64,000 nt of DNA from Epiperipatus broadwayi (taxonomy: Eukaryota; Onychophora; Udeonychophora; Euonychophora; Peripatidae), in NCBI GenBank assembly GCA_028023455.1, contig JAQFVV010000037.1, positions 1,488,001 through 1,552,000 on the forward strand. Direction: 5' to 3'. Each line of letters opens with the position of its first letter. The first letter of the stretch is position 1. The notes beneath the pieces were generated by a model that did not search any database, was not told the origin of the DNA, and saw nothing but the letters and a program-made list of their open reading frames with translations. Of this stretch, positions 10,977-20,734 are shown piece by piece. The position numbers were made by a program, and so were the translations under genes.

Positions 10977-11850
10977 TTGGACTATCTGAACACACATTCA
11001 TATATATTTATTATACAGTTTGATGAAATTTTGTAATCATATGCAGACAGTACATTACTATTATTATTTTTATTATAATTTACAGTTTAGAAAATTAGCA
11101 TATAGTACTATTATATTGAATAGTAATTAAGTTATGTTAATAAGCCATTATTATGCAATTGAACTGGCAGTAGAGCCAGCAAGCAGTGATAGAGAAAAGA
11201 ATTAAATCTGTTTTATAAGCTCAACAATAGACTGGTAAGCAAAACTCTAGTGGCTTATGGTGAAGACTGATTAAATTGGATGTAAAACTGTTGTGTTAAA
11301 GTTTATAATATTTGTGTGTGGAGAAACTTAATAATGGAAACTTATAGATATGCTGACATTATTATTGCTGTGTGTGGAAATAACATTCCCACATGACAAT
11401 GTATTAAACTACTAAGCATCACATGATCACTATCTCATACTAGCACATAATTGTTATTAAACAAAGCAAAACTCTCCATACAGTAGTGCCATCTTGTGCC
11501 AACAAGAGCAATCAATGGATGCCAGAAGACGTGTGCATTAAATCCCTATCTAGTATGGAGATATTGGAGGAGTAGGCACTAGATAGGGATTTTATGCACA
11601 AGCCTTCTGGCATCCATTGATTGATCTTGTTGGCACTACTATATGGAGAGTTTTGCTTTGCTTTGTTTAATGACAATGTATATTAATATACTTTCAAGAG
11701 TAAAATAAATTATCAATGATTATACTTTATTTTAATTATTTCTTTACAAGTGAATGAACTAATTTGTTGAGTTTTAGTTTATTCTCAGTAATACTTAATT
11801 TATCATTAATGTTCACTTGGCTGGTACCGTTGGAGATACTCTGTGCACAA
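10977..11850 (+). repeat. 5' LTR of a Ty3/Gypsy-like element, interrupted
   Basis: The sequence aligns by eye with 15607-16167, in the same orientation. Shared blocks include TGCAGA...GTACATTA, TATAATTTACA, GCTTATGGTGA, AAACTTAATAATGGAAACTT and CCCACATGACAATGTA. After removing the FB1 insertion (11404-11670) the LTR is about 600 bp, close to the 560 bp of the 3' copy. The start is placed at TTGGACTAT by comparison with TGTGGACTAT at the 3' LTR. The 3' limit is approximate, because similarity runs through CTGGTACCGTTGGAGATACTC and then fades. The two LTRs are clearly diverged, so the insertion is old. A primer-binding site could not be assigned with confidence. Confidence 0.75.
11404..11670. 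mobile_element. Foldback family FB1, copy inserted in the 5' LTR
   Basis: The palindromic element carries the FB1 modules: CATCACATGATCAC, CAAAACTCTCCATACAGTAG and ATCAATGGATGCCAGAAG, with inverted counterparts. It is flanked by TGACAATGTA on both sides (11394-11403 and 11671-11680). The other LTR has the uninterrupted site CACATGACAATGTAAATTAAT near 16001. This fixes the element ends and shows a target-site duplication of 10 or 11 bp. The insertion happened after the LTR element was in place. Confidence 0.85.
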
Positions 11851-12039
11851 GGAAATGACCACAACCGGCAGCTTATGAAGAACCTGGGTGCAATTAATAG
11901 TGGAATGATGTAATACTAGGAATGATAGTCTCAAGTCACAACATTTGTGAGTTCAATGTCAATAATGCTTCATTATTGAATTTGTGTGTCAAACACATTG
12001 ATTGTTATATATTTATAAATAAAGTCAAAGACAACAAAG

Positions 12040-12135
12040 TTGTCAAGCATTGAGCCAAGAGGTCATCGCAACCTCTTGCAAGCAAGTAGTTGGTTGCAGA
12101 CGGTTGTGGGTTTGTGTCCCGGCCAATACTATGAC
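12040..12135 (+). tRNA. tRNA-like unit inside the LTR element
   Basis: GAGCCAAGAGGTCATCGCAA could be an A box and D-arm. Further on, GTGGGTTTGTGTCCCGG (12107-12121) is close to a B box with matching T-stem bases (GGGTT...GTCCC). The spacing of about 55 bases fits a tRNA-derived SINE head. Two chance frames (plus 12050-12256, minus 12043-12444) overlap it. I do not believe either is a real gene, although the larger one has no stop for 133 codons. It lies where gag would be expected. Confidence 0.4.
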
Positions 12136-12535
12136 ATATGAAAACAACAAAGTTAAAGTGGCTACTTTGTTATTCTCTGCTGGTAGCATTTTACAAGTAG
12201 CTAAACAGTTTTCATCTGCTAGTGTCCAAGTGAGTAGCATGTCTGTTTTCAAATGAGGAGTCATCCCATGAGCAATATCAGGATTATCTTGCATTGTGAA
12301 CACTTGCAAAATTTGAGTGAGCCAGACCTGCCATACAAAATGACAATTGGAAAGTGTATTGCACAAGCGACTGTTAGACAATGCATCACAATTCTTAGCT
12401 TCTACTTGTTGCAGAACAATGTAATACTTGTGAACAAAGTACAAGCTGTAATTGTGAGTTCAAAAACTACAAAAGATAATTTGATCTGTTATTGATATGG
12501 TATAAAAGGTTAAATTAAAAAATTTTGTAAATTTA
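12136..12535. other. Unassigned, less AT-rich block between 5' LTR and gag remnant
   Basis: The block is richer in GC than its surroundings and has overlapping open frames on both strands (minus 12043-12444, plus 12253-12495). None carries a retroviral gag motif that I can name. It is either gag sequence too diverged to recognise or a separate insertion in the LTR element. Confidence 0.35.
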
Positions 12536-12540
12536 AAACA

Positions 12541-12600
12541 GAAAAGTGACATATGTGTTACATAAAAGAACATATAATTCATGACTGTTGTCACAAAATC
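12541..12600 (+). pseudogene. Gag nucleocapsid zinc-knuckle remnant
   Basis: In one frame the codons from 12547 read stop-H-M-C-Y-I-K-E-H-I-I-H-D-C. This matches the retroviral CCHC knuckle C-X2-C-X4-H-X4-C if the first cysteine codon (TGC or TGT) has become TGA. The second Cys (12556), His (12571) and last Cys (12586) keep exact spacing. It lies upstream of the protease/RT traces as expected for gag. It is a very short motif, supported mostly by its position. Confidence 0.5.
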
Positions 12601-12779
12601 AAGAACTAAACCAAATCCAGACTTTAATTAAATCAAGGGGAGGTAGAGTAAGAAGTAAAGCAGAGGTCAGGAAGATAAATGGTCATATTATTTTATATGT
12701 ATTTATCGTCAAAACAAATAAATATGGAGTAGTAAAAATAAACAAGTGAATATTGAAAAATGCACCATACTGTATAAGG

Positions 12780-13170
12780 ATTTAAACAATAACAAGGTAG
12801 AAGTATATGGTAAGGTGATGGTACCTGTAAAATTTAAAGATAATGCCAGAATTAAATGTCTACTCATTTATAGTAAAGAGAAATATAATTCCATTATGGG
12901 ATAGAACTTGGTTTCCTCCATTGGTGATATATTCTAATTTATAATTAAGAAAGTTCAACTGGAAGCTAAAATCAGAGATTAAGTTTCCTCATTTGTTTAA
13001 GTCAGGATTTACTGAATTAAAAACATGACTGTCAGATATTGAACTAGTGAGAGATTCTCAGCCTATAGTGATTAAACTGCATAATTGTCCCTTTTGCCTT
13101 AAAACCAACAGTTAAGACAAGAATATGGTCACCAAAAGTGTTGTCTCTGGTAGAAGATTCATCATGGGCT
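12780..13170 (+). pseudogene. Ty3/Gypsy protease C-terminus and RT N-terminus remnant
   Basis: The broken frame gives VEVYGKVMVPVKFKDNARIK...CLLIYS, then NSIMG-stop-NLV. This fits the family pattern in which the protease ends with ...LLVVxGxGPxLLGRxWL. The next readable piece, FPHLFKSGFTELKT, fits the conserved ...LF.xGLGxLKGY region before the RT fingers. Stops and frameshifts are frequent. The protease active-site DTG is not visible. Confidence 0.5.
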
Positions 13171-13720
13171 ACATTGATGTAGCAATAATGAAACTGGATA
13201 AGACTATTCATCTTTGTTGTGGTACCACATCACATTTAATAACTACATCAAGAAAGGAGCTTGTACTATAAGTGTGTGCAAAGTTCTAGTCTCATGACAG
13301 AAAGCATCATATTTCACAAAGATTAATTTAAAATCCATCTTCCATCAAATACTTTTTCAAAGAAAAACAAACAGGATTGCTAACCATTGGCACTAATGTA
13401 AGACTTTTTTAAGTTCAATGTGTTTCCTTCTTCCAAGCCAAAAAAATGGTTTATGTCAAGGAATAGAGAAAGTTATTCAGCATCTGGATGATATACTTAT
13501 AATTGCCTAGTCAAAGTGAGAATTAGAAATATGTATCGTAGAAGTCTGTTCAAAATTGGAGCTAGGCTGAACAAGCAAAGAGTATATGGGAAACCTTGGA
13601 GATAAAGTTTCTAGACCATGTTATTACTCAAAAAGGAAAATACCCAAACCTGGAAAAGATTAGAACCATAAAAAATGCAGCATAGCCCAAGAGCATAAAG
13701 AATTTATGAGCTTTCTTAAA
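13171..13720 (+). pseudogene. Ty3/Gypsy reverse transcriptase remnant
   Basis: The clearest signature is GIEKVIQHLDDILIIA (from about 13460). It contains the catalytic LDD box of Ty3/Gypsy RT, usually YLDDILI, with H in place of Y. It is followed by FLDHVITQKGKYPNLEKIRTI (about 13610), matching the conserved FLG(H)xIxxxGIxPxxxKxxAI block. The frame is interrupted by stops, so no enzyme can be made. Order and spacing relative to the RNase H and integrase traces agree with a single ancestral pol gene. Confidence 0.7.
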
Positions 13721-14200
13721 ATTATAGAATTTCTTTGAGAGTTTTCTTAGAGGAAAATTGCATGTTATTATACCTTTTGATCAGCTATTGTGATAAGGAC
13801 AATGCTGGATATGGACAGAGAAACACAATTTAGCTTTCAGAAATCCAGATTTATTAACATACAATAAACTTGTAGTACATTACCACAATGACCAAGAACT
13901 AATTGTAATCACTGATGCTTTGAAATTTAGAGTTGAAACTGTCATCTCATTCCACTGTTTTTGCAGAATGTCTCATTGTGTATACTTTGGATAACTATCA
14001 GGTTCTGAAAAAATTATAGCTTGATAAAGAAGCTCTGGCTATTGTCTTCACAGTGAAAAAGTTTCATCAATATGCGTATGGATGATGGGCCATCATTCCC
14101 TACTTGGAATTTTGGCCTAAATAAAAAACTTCAGAATATGCAAGCCAGAGACTAATCCAGGGTATTTCTTAACTGTTTATGATTATTAGCTAGTAAAGAG
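13721..14200 (+). pseudogene. Ty3/Gypsy RNase H remnant
   Basis: Readable pieces are WTEKHNLAFRNPDLLTYNK, then LVVHYHNDQELIVITDALKF (the first catalytic Asp lies in ITDA), then LDKEALAIVFTVKKFHQYAYG. These correspond in order to the W...F...K..L.....L.xYD...ELxLxTDAS block and the KEALAIVxAVKKFxxYLYG block of Ty3/Gypsy RNase H. The following segment, expected to read ...TDHKPLLGIF, survives only as a frameshifted SLLGILA. Multiple stops. Confidence 0.75.
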
Positions 14201-14499
14201 ATTGGTTATGCAGATGCTTTTATCCATTTACCAGATACTTGTGTAAGTGCAGGAAAGTCTACAAAAGTAAACTTTATTGATACCATGAATTCAGAAAATT
14301 TGAATAAATGCTAAAGTTGCTGAATGGACTAACAAGGACTACTGATCAGATATAAAGATTTAAAAAAATTGATTACACTGGGATGGCCTAAAAGTCAGCC
14401 AAGCTACATTGCAATACCTATCTGAAATGCATGCCAAAGCTTATCTGCATGCAATGGTTTCATTCTGATGATGGACTACATGCTCATACCAACTGAGAG

Positions 14500-15345
14500 C
14501 CATAAACAGGTGCTACAATTGCTACACAAGTCATCCAGACAATGTGCACATGAAAATAGTATTGTACACATGAAAATCTTGGCATGATTCTATGTTTGGT
14601 GTTCTAAATTTAATTGAAAGGTTGTGCTGACAACAAAAAATTACTCCAAATGCCAATCTATAGCAGACTTAAAAGACATTTAAATCTTGGTTAAAATCCT
14701 ATGACAAAGTTCATATAAATCATGCCAGTCCACTGAACAGATACCTGTTTTTGGTAGCCATTGATTCTTAATTAAGATGAGTCAAATACAAGCTCATAAC
14801 AATCCCTAGCATGAAGTGTACAATTAGAGCCTTCAAGAAGTCTATGCTAGCCAAGATTATCTAGAAACACTGGAGGCCGACAATGGAATTGGATTTACTT
14901 CTCTAGAGTTTTCGACTCTACCCTATCATCCAGAATCCAATGGATTGGCTGAGAAGATAATACAACAGCTAAAATTTACACTTAAAAAAAGTATATCACC
15001 TAAAGATGTAAAAGAAGTTATTGGTAGAAGCTATGTTTTACCAATACTTCACACCGAGTGCATCCACTTTAAAAACAGTGGCAAAATTGTTATTACAGCA
15101 AAAAATGTTATACATCTCAAAATTATTGCCACATGATAACTTTACTACTAATAACACGTTTAAAAGGAGAAATTATAGACGATTCTTGAAAAATTTTATT
15201 GATGAACAAGTTTGGGTAAGAATCATATTTAAAAGGAAATGGATTTCTGATGCCATAGTCAACATAGTTTCTAAAGTAATTAGAATAATCAAGCTTGATA
15301 ATGAACTATTCAAGGCATGTCAATCACTGTTGATATGCTGATTTG
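14500..15345 (+). pseudogene. Ty3/Gypsy integrase remnant
   Basis: From about 14513, VLQLLHKSS...CAHENS...MKILA-stop-FYVWCSKF matches the integrase zinc-binding N-terminus (L..xHxxHxGxxxMKxLAxxxVWWPxxD). YSKCQ follows. The catalytic core ends ADNGIGFTSLEF, and then TLPYHPESNGLAEK near 14925-14955, the hallmark of the DDE core. Two frames then cover the C-terminal part: 14945-15136 continues to LKKSISPKDVKEV, and 15021-15341 reads TPSASTLKTVAKLLL...LLPHD...VWVRI...KWISDAIVNIVSKVIRIIKLDN. These match the TPxxxTGxxPAxLLxGR and VW.R...KW.xGxI...G...Y.V motifs. Confidence 0.8.
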
Positions 15346-15595
15346 TCACATAATTAACGGCCAACTTCTTATTAGCCAATACAAAAATTGAATCTGGTGA
15401 AACTGAGGAATGCATAGATATTTTCTTAGCAGATCAAAATATGGAAATGCCTAGTGTCACTCAAGCTGTTAATGTAAACACCCACTCAAATGATCATACA
15501 GTCAAACTGGGGGAAGATGTTTCACAGCTAGATCAAGTGGATTTAATTGCTGATCGTGGTAGAAAAAAACCTGTTCCTTCCTTCCTAGATGTATA

Positions 15596-15606
15596 GTGAG
15601 GGGAAG
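15596..15606 (+). promoter_or_regulatory. Polypurine tract of the LTR element
   Basis: GTGAGGGGAAG directly precedes TGTGGACTATG, the start of the 3' LTR. Its position and purine content fit the plus-strand primer site of an LTR retrotransposon. Confidence 0.55.
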
Positions 15607-16167
15607 TGTGGACTATGTGCATATATATATATAATAAATAAACGTTGTTGAAATTCTGTAGTCGCATGCAGAGGAGTACATTATTATTATTACTCCTATT
15701 ATAATTTACACTTTAGAAATTAGTTTATGGCACTATTATATTGAATAATAATGAAGTTGTTATTATGTTAATAAGCCAACAGCAATCTCTGAGAGATGTC
15801 TGAGCTGTTTTATAATCTTATCAAATGGACTGATAAACAAAACTAGCAGCTTATGGTGAGATTAATTAAATTGGATATAAAGTTGTCATGTTGAAGTTTA
15901 TAACATTTGTGCGCAGATAAACTTAATAATGGAAACTTATAGATATGCCGACTATATTATTATTGCTGCATGTAATGATAATTTATTCCCACATGACAAT
16001 GTAAATTAATAATTTTCAAGAGTAAAATAAACTATCAATAATTATAATTTACTTTTAATTAATTTTTTTTACTTGTGAATAAAGTTGTTCGTTGAGTTTT
16101 AGTCTGTCTCAGTGTTTATTTAATTTATAATTGATGCTTAACCGTCTGGTATCATTAGAAATAACTC
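15607..16167 (+). repeat. 3' LTR of the Ty3/Gypsy-like element
   Basis: The LTR starts TGTGGACTATG after the polypurine tract and aligns with 10977-11850 apart from the FB1 insertion there. It keeps the uninterrupted FB1 target (CACATGACAATGTA near 16001). The 3' limit is approximate; similarity to the other LTR fades around the GGTATCATTAGAAATAACTCC segment. An open frame on the minus strand (16109-16423) runs from the LTR end into flanking DNA and is not considered a gene. Confidence 0.75.
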
Positions 16168-16884
16168 CCCCTCCCGAGTATACCGCAGTAGTGTTTACAT
16201 AATTTAAACAAACTTGTAATGCTTTAGAAGAACTTGTCGATGCAAGTAACGATCTCCGAAGTTCAAAACATACTATATTTATACTAAAAATGCAATGTAT
16301 TTTAAGTTTATCGGTATAATTTATAACATTGACGAAAATAGTATCAACAAAGTATTGAAAGTAAAAATATTTATTCTTGACTCTGCTTTTAATTTCGTAA
16401 ATAAAATTTAAAACGAAATCCAAAATTTAACATATTTTTAGATAAAGCAAAAACGACAATAAAAATTTCAAACTTTTCTGAAAAACAAATTATTTTCCGA
16501 ACTAGCAGATGAAATATTAGAAGACCTGATAGAAAAAATTAGTTGTAACTTTTTCAACGTTGTGATTGATTCCATTATTGTGCAAATAGACGACAGATTC
16601 AAAAATATATCTAATATTCTAGTTTCCAATTAATCACCGATGTAAAAACATTCTAATTCATTTTTTATATATATATATAAACAAGAATATAAATGAAGAC
16701 TTAATTCAGGAAATTGTTTTAAGACATATTGTAATAAAAATTAAACAATAATTACAATGAACTCCTAAATAAAAAAAAATGTTACCATAGCGTGTATATG
16801 GCATTCTTTTAGTAAATTAAAATTAATAAAGAATTATCCTCAATCAACTATGTGTAAAAACACAGCTTACATACTTCCTATATT
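16168..16884. other. AT-rich DNA, nothing recognised
   Basis: No supported feature. Confidence 0.5.
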
Positions 16885-17130
16885 AATTATCACACAGAGG
16901 CAAAACTTTCCATACAGTAGTGGCACTCAATGGAAGCCAGAGTTTTACCTCTGTGTAAGCATAAAGAATGTTGATCATACTCATTATACGTATTGCCACA
17001 CACAGCAAGCTAGAGTAATCAATACGTATAGAGACTTTTGCCTGTTTTAACAACAGTTATACACAAGCATAAGAGGTGGTGGTCATGTGAATGTTGATCA
17101 TGTGGTGTTTAGTGGTTTGTATTAATTAGC
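16885..17130. mobile_element. Foldback family FB1, rearranged copy
   Basis: Contains GGCAAAACTTTCCATACAGTAG, then a local hairpin (CACAGAGGCAAAACT against AGTTTTACCTCTGTG), then GCCACACACAGCAAGCTAGAG and TTTTGCCTGTTTTAACAACAG with the outer block AAGCATAAGAGG. The arms are no longer collinear with each other, so the copy is rearranged or chimeric. It forms a larger inverted pair with the next FB1 copy at 17.2 kb. Confidence 0.65.
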
Positions 17131-17209
17131 GAAAAGGGATTGTTAAAAATTAATTTTTCTAATAGGACCCCAAAAATTTTCTTGCAACCAGATCTGAAAT
17201 AAGGAGGAG

Positions 17210-17372
17210 GATTTTTCACATATAATGGACATATGACCACAACACCATCTCTTATGCTTGTGTATAACTGTTGTTAAAACAGGCAAAACTCACTATAGGC
17301 ATCTATTGATTACTCTAGCTTGCTGTGTGTGGCAATACATATAGTGAGTTTTGCCTGTTTTAATAGACATAT
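17210..17372. mobile_element. Foldback family FB1, short copy
   Basis: Runs from an ACCATCTCTTATGCTTGTG block through AACAGGCAAAACTCACTATA to the inverted TATAGTGAGTTTTGCCTGTT. It is a short palindrome around GCTTGCTGTGTGTGGCAATA. Its outer block (about 17230-17295) is an inverted copy of 17031-17100 in the neighbouring FB1 copy. Confidence 0.7.
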
Positions 17373-19074
17373 GTTTATAAAATTACATTTTTAATAAATC
17401 TCACATTATTTTTTTTCATTGATATATGATATGTAATTCTAAAGCATTCATTGACTTTAAGTTCAGATGAAAAGGTATAAATTAATAAACATAAACTAAT
17501 TAATTGCACTAAGCTAGCTTTTGGAAAAACACTGCCAGAATCATAATGCTAAATAAAGTTATTCAGTACAGGTAAGCTTATATAAATGATATGACATAAT
17601 ATGAAAATGAGGCACTATATGCAAATAAAGCAATTACATATTCCATTTTGGGATCGTCTAAATACTTCAAAATTAATTAATTATGCCAGGAATTTGGTGA
17701 AGAAGTAACTTTAATTGATGTCAAAATTTCCTAAAGTAATCACAACTGGAAAATAAAATTAACACTTCTTTACAAAAGCTGCTATTCAAAGTAAATATTA
17801 CTATTGATTTTAGGAATCATCTTTGAAATAGAGATGAAGCTACCCTTAATAGGGTTTTAAAAGGCAACATTACAATCTTTGCCACCGTAAGAGATCAAAA
17901 ATAGATCTAGGGTCAACATAAGCCATAAGAGCCTTTGTTATCATTTTAAAGCTTTATAGTTCGTGTACTGTTGTGTGTGTGTAAATGCTACAATACACTA
18001 TTACTGCATTTATTTATGTTTGCATGACATCATCGCGAGTGCGAATCCAGCATAAATATATTCCATTTTGTTTAATCTAAATTTCAACTGGTTTTTTTTT
18101 TTTTCAAATATAAAGTGAGCAATGTCTCCCATAGTTAATAAAGAGTTTTCAAACTTAATTAAAAAATTGGTAATAAATTAAATAATAAGAAATTCTTTTA
18201 GCCAATTTAAAGAATTATTAACTAAAATTCTAAAAATAGTGAATATAAGAAAGAGAATGAAGTTAATGATTGTTTGTTTTTAAAGTAAAGAAATGCTCTG
18301 CAAAGAAAAAAATCAACTTCTGTTTATAAAAAAATTCCACTAGGTGTCACTTTAAACTTTACAAAAAAAAAGTCATTTTAACCTCTCAGTAAAAGATAAA
18401 GAGAACAGTTAAAGGCTTTCTAATAAGAGTAAGAGACCCTCTATTACCATTATAGTTTCTTTGTACAAGCTCTCATCTTAGAATCGGCTTAAAGTGGACC
18501 AGTTGAAAAAAACATTTGCTCTGAGCAATACTTACTACTTGAGACAAATCTGCGTGAAGAATGGCATACGTGATAAGAACTTTCTAGAAGTATCTACCGC
18601 TTGGATTTGAAGGAGGCGGGAGAGAAATGAATGAATGAATTACAAGTCTTAAGAGTGAAGCGAATTACTGCAATTTATTTGAACAACATAGAAAATAGGA
18701 TAATTATGAGTAATATAACAAATAATACTTAGTAGTGAGGTTGTAAAACTGGGTTAGATTAATGACTGACCTATTCTTTATGTCATTAAACTAATAATAA
18801 GAACAAGAAGATATTTAAAGATACTCTAAACATATAGTAACTAGTATGTTAATGCTCAAATGTTGCCTTTCCTCGCAAGTGAGCCTATATAACAATAACG
18901 TTTGTAATTATAAAATAATTAAAAGTATAAAATTGTAATTAAAAAGACTGCAATATATATATATATGTGTGTGTGTGCTTTGGTTTTTTAATTAAAAATC
19001 GCTCGTGAGCGAAGCTATTATTCAAAGGACAAAATGCTATAAAATTATATCTATCTCATTTGTTAGTTTCAAAA
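17373..19074. other. AT-rich DNA, nothing recognised
   Basis: About 1.7 kb without a supported feature. A compound (TA)n(TG)n microsatellite lies near 18955-18978. Confidence 0.5.
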
Positions 19075-19965
19075 GAGTAGAAGGTACTGTGGTATTAGAG
19101 CTGCGACATGAAGAATTATAATCGTTTAATCATTAAATTAATTAGATTAAATCAAAAACATTTTAAAATCTACATTAAAAAAAAAAAAAAATTTAACAAA
19201 AAAAAAATACGAAAAGCATTAATGTGAAGAATAGTTAAAATGCGTGTTTAAATCAAATTGAGTGTGTGTTTGCACGTGCATATTCTGCATAATCCATTTT
19301 AATACATTGTACAGGCTTACACCTGCATTTGTATATGTAATATATGCGGGATTTGAACTCAGACTTTCACACGACCTACAACTCTCAGTGCCATTTTATA
19401 TTGCTGACTCACCTGATCACACACATATTGAAAAGATAAATAATCACCAACAAACGTATTTCGTGCTAAACCAGCACTCATTAAAGTATGAAGATTGGTT
19501 ATCTTAATATAAAGCTGAGTACTAATTGTATATGTGTGGAGATGGTAACCTAAACCAATTGATGAGTGCTGGTTCAGCACGAAATACATATATTGGTGAT
19601 TATTTATCTTTTCAACATGTGTGTGATCAGGTGAGTCAGCAATATAGGATGGTACTGAGAGTTGTAGGTCTTGTGAAAGTCTGAGTTCGAATCCCACATA
19701 TATAAATGCAGGTGTAAGCCTGTACAATGTATTAACATAGAATATGCATGTGCAAACACACACTCAATTTGATTTAAACACACATTTTAACTATTCTTCA
19801 CATTAATGCTTTTCGTTTGTTTTTTTTTGTTTTGTTAAATTGTTGTTGTTTTTTTAATGTAGATGTTAAAATATGTTTTTGATTTATAACCAAATTAATT
19901 TAATGATTAAACGATTATAATTCTTCATGTCGCAGCTCTAATACCACAGTACCGAGTAGGTAGAA
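19075..19965. repeat. Large inverted repeat (about 400-bp arms) containing a tRNA-like unit
   Basis: The left arm (about 19075-19488) and right arm (about 19562-19965) are inverted copies over their full length. Paired ends are GTGGTATTAGAGCTGCGACA and TGTCGCAGCTCTAATACCAC. Paired inner ends are CCAGCACTCATTAAAG and a matching GATGAGTGCTGG. The spacer is about 75 bp. Each arm carries one copy of a tRNA-like B box (GAGTTCGAATCCC at 19683-19695 in the right arm; a mutated inverse at about 19347-19360 in the left). Antisense frames of 81 and 134 codons in the two arms are mirror images of the same repeat and not evidence of a gene. Confidence 0.8.
19625..19700 (+). tRNA. tRNA-like SINE head in the right arm
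   Basis: GTCAGCAATATAGGATGG resembles a degenerate A box, and GAGTTCGAATCCCAC is a near-consensus B box (GGTTCGANTCC) about 45 bases later. The opposite arm carries the same unit with GTTCAAATCCC. A tRNA-derived SINE duplicated by the foldback is the likeliest origin. It is not an intact tRNA: no acceptor stem is evident. Confidence 0.5.
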
Positions 19966-20103
19966 AAGTTTTTTTAAACTAAGGTGACTGAAAGATGAAT
20001 AAAAGTCAGTATTTACCAGATTGCTATCAATTATTTCGTGGCCTATTACTTCCTATCTTTTATTCTTCTCCTTCACTTTCTTTGCATATCTTCATGTAAT
20101 CAT

Positions 20104-20323
20104 ATATATTGCTTATAACACTCTATTCATATACACATTAATGCAACAAATTTTCTTAAAAACTTCTTTTCTTCTTACAGTTTCGACTGTCCAGCAGTCT
20201 TCATCAGAAGATAGAGCTCTGATGAAGACTGCTGGACAGTCGAAACTGTAAGAAAATAAAGAAGTTTTTAAGAAAATTTGTTGCATTAACATGTATATGA
20301 ATAGAGTATTATAAGCAATATAT
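20104..20323. repeat. Near-perfect foldback element with a CTGATGA/GAAAC core
   Basis: Arms 20104-20206 and 20219-20323 are almost perfect inverted copies with a 12-base loop. At the inner end of the right arm, the plus strand reads CTGATGA (20219-20225), one extra A, then hairpin GACTG-CTGGA-CAGTC (20227-20241), then GAAAC (20242-20246), followed by TGTAAGAAAATAAAGA. The same core, with different flanks, sits in the hairpin at 37928-38073. The chance frame 20021-20251 runs through it and is not a gene. Confidence 0.8.
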
Positions 20324-20734
20324 ACTTCCTATCTTGTTTTATCTTTTATCTTGTTTTATCTTTTAATTAAGTACCCACATTAATTAGCAAATGGATAGCA
20401 GTTAGATTGACTACTGTCTAATTAGCTAAGAAAAAAAAATCCCAATCTCATTTGTAACCTGGAAACTCTTTACTTATACCGAATCCAATTCTCAGGGCAA
20501 GTTAAGTAGATATATTAATTACTATATTATAACGACATTAATTGGAAAAGATTATATCTTATAAGTACATTGCCTTTGAGATCTTTGCTTTTGATTCAAT
20601 TGGAAAGAGATAAAAATATCCTATCCGGAATTACTGAGCAATGCCAAGACACAAACCAAATAATTTTAAATTTATTATACTTATTATGATATTGGTATAC
20701 TGCTTTTAAACGATTGTGTGGAACCACTGAAGCC
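20324..20734. other. AT-rich DNA, nothing recognised
   Basis: No supported feature. Confidence 0.5.

Noticed and set aside
12043-12444. Minus-strand 133-codon frame as a protein-coding gene
   Set aside because: No recognisable domain, overlaps open frames on the other strand and a tRNA-like unit, and lies inside a dead LTR element.
16109-16423. Minus-strand 104-codon frame as an envelope or accessory gene of the LTR element
   Set aside because: It lies across the end of the 3' LTR on the wrong strand and has no signal peptide or known motif.
19262-19763. Two similar frames (81 and 134 codons) on opposite strands as a duplicated gene
   Set aside because: They are mirror images inside one foldback repeat, and no protein family is recognisable.
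20178-20206. Hammerhead stem III formed by the left arm of the 20.1-kb hairpin
   Set aside because: Any sequence in the arms pairs with its mirror because the whole element is a palindrome, so this pairing is not independent evidence for a ribozyme.
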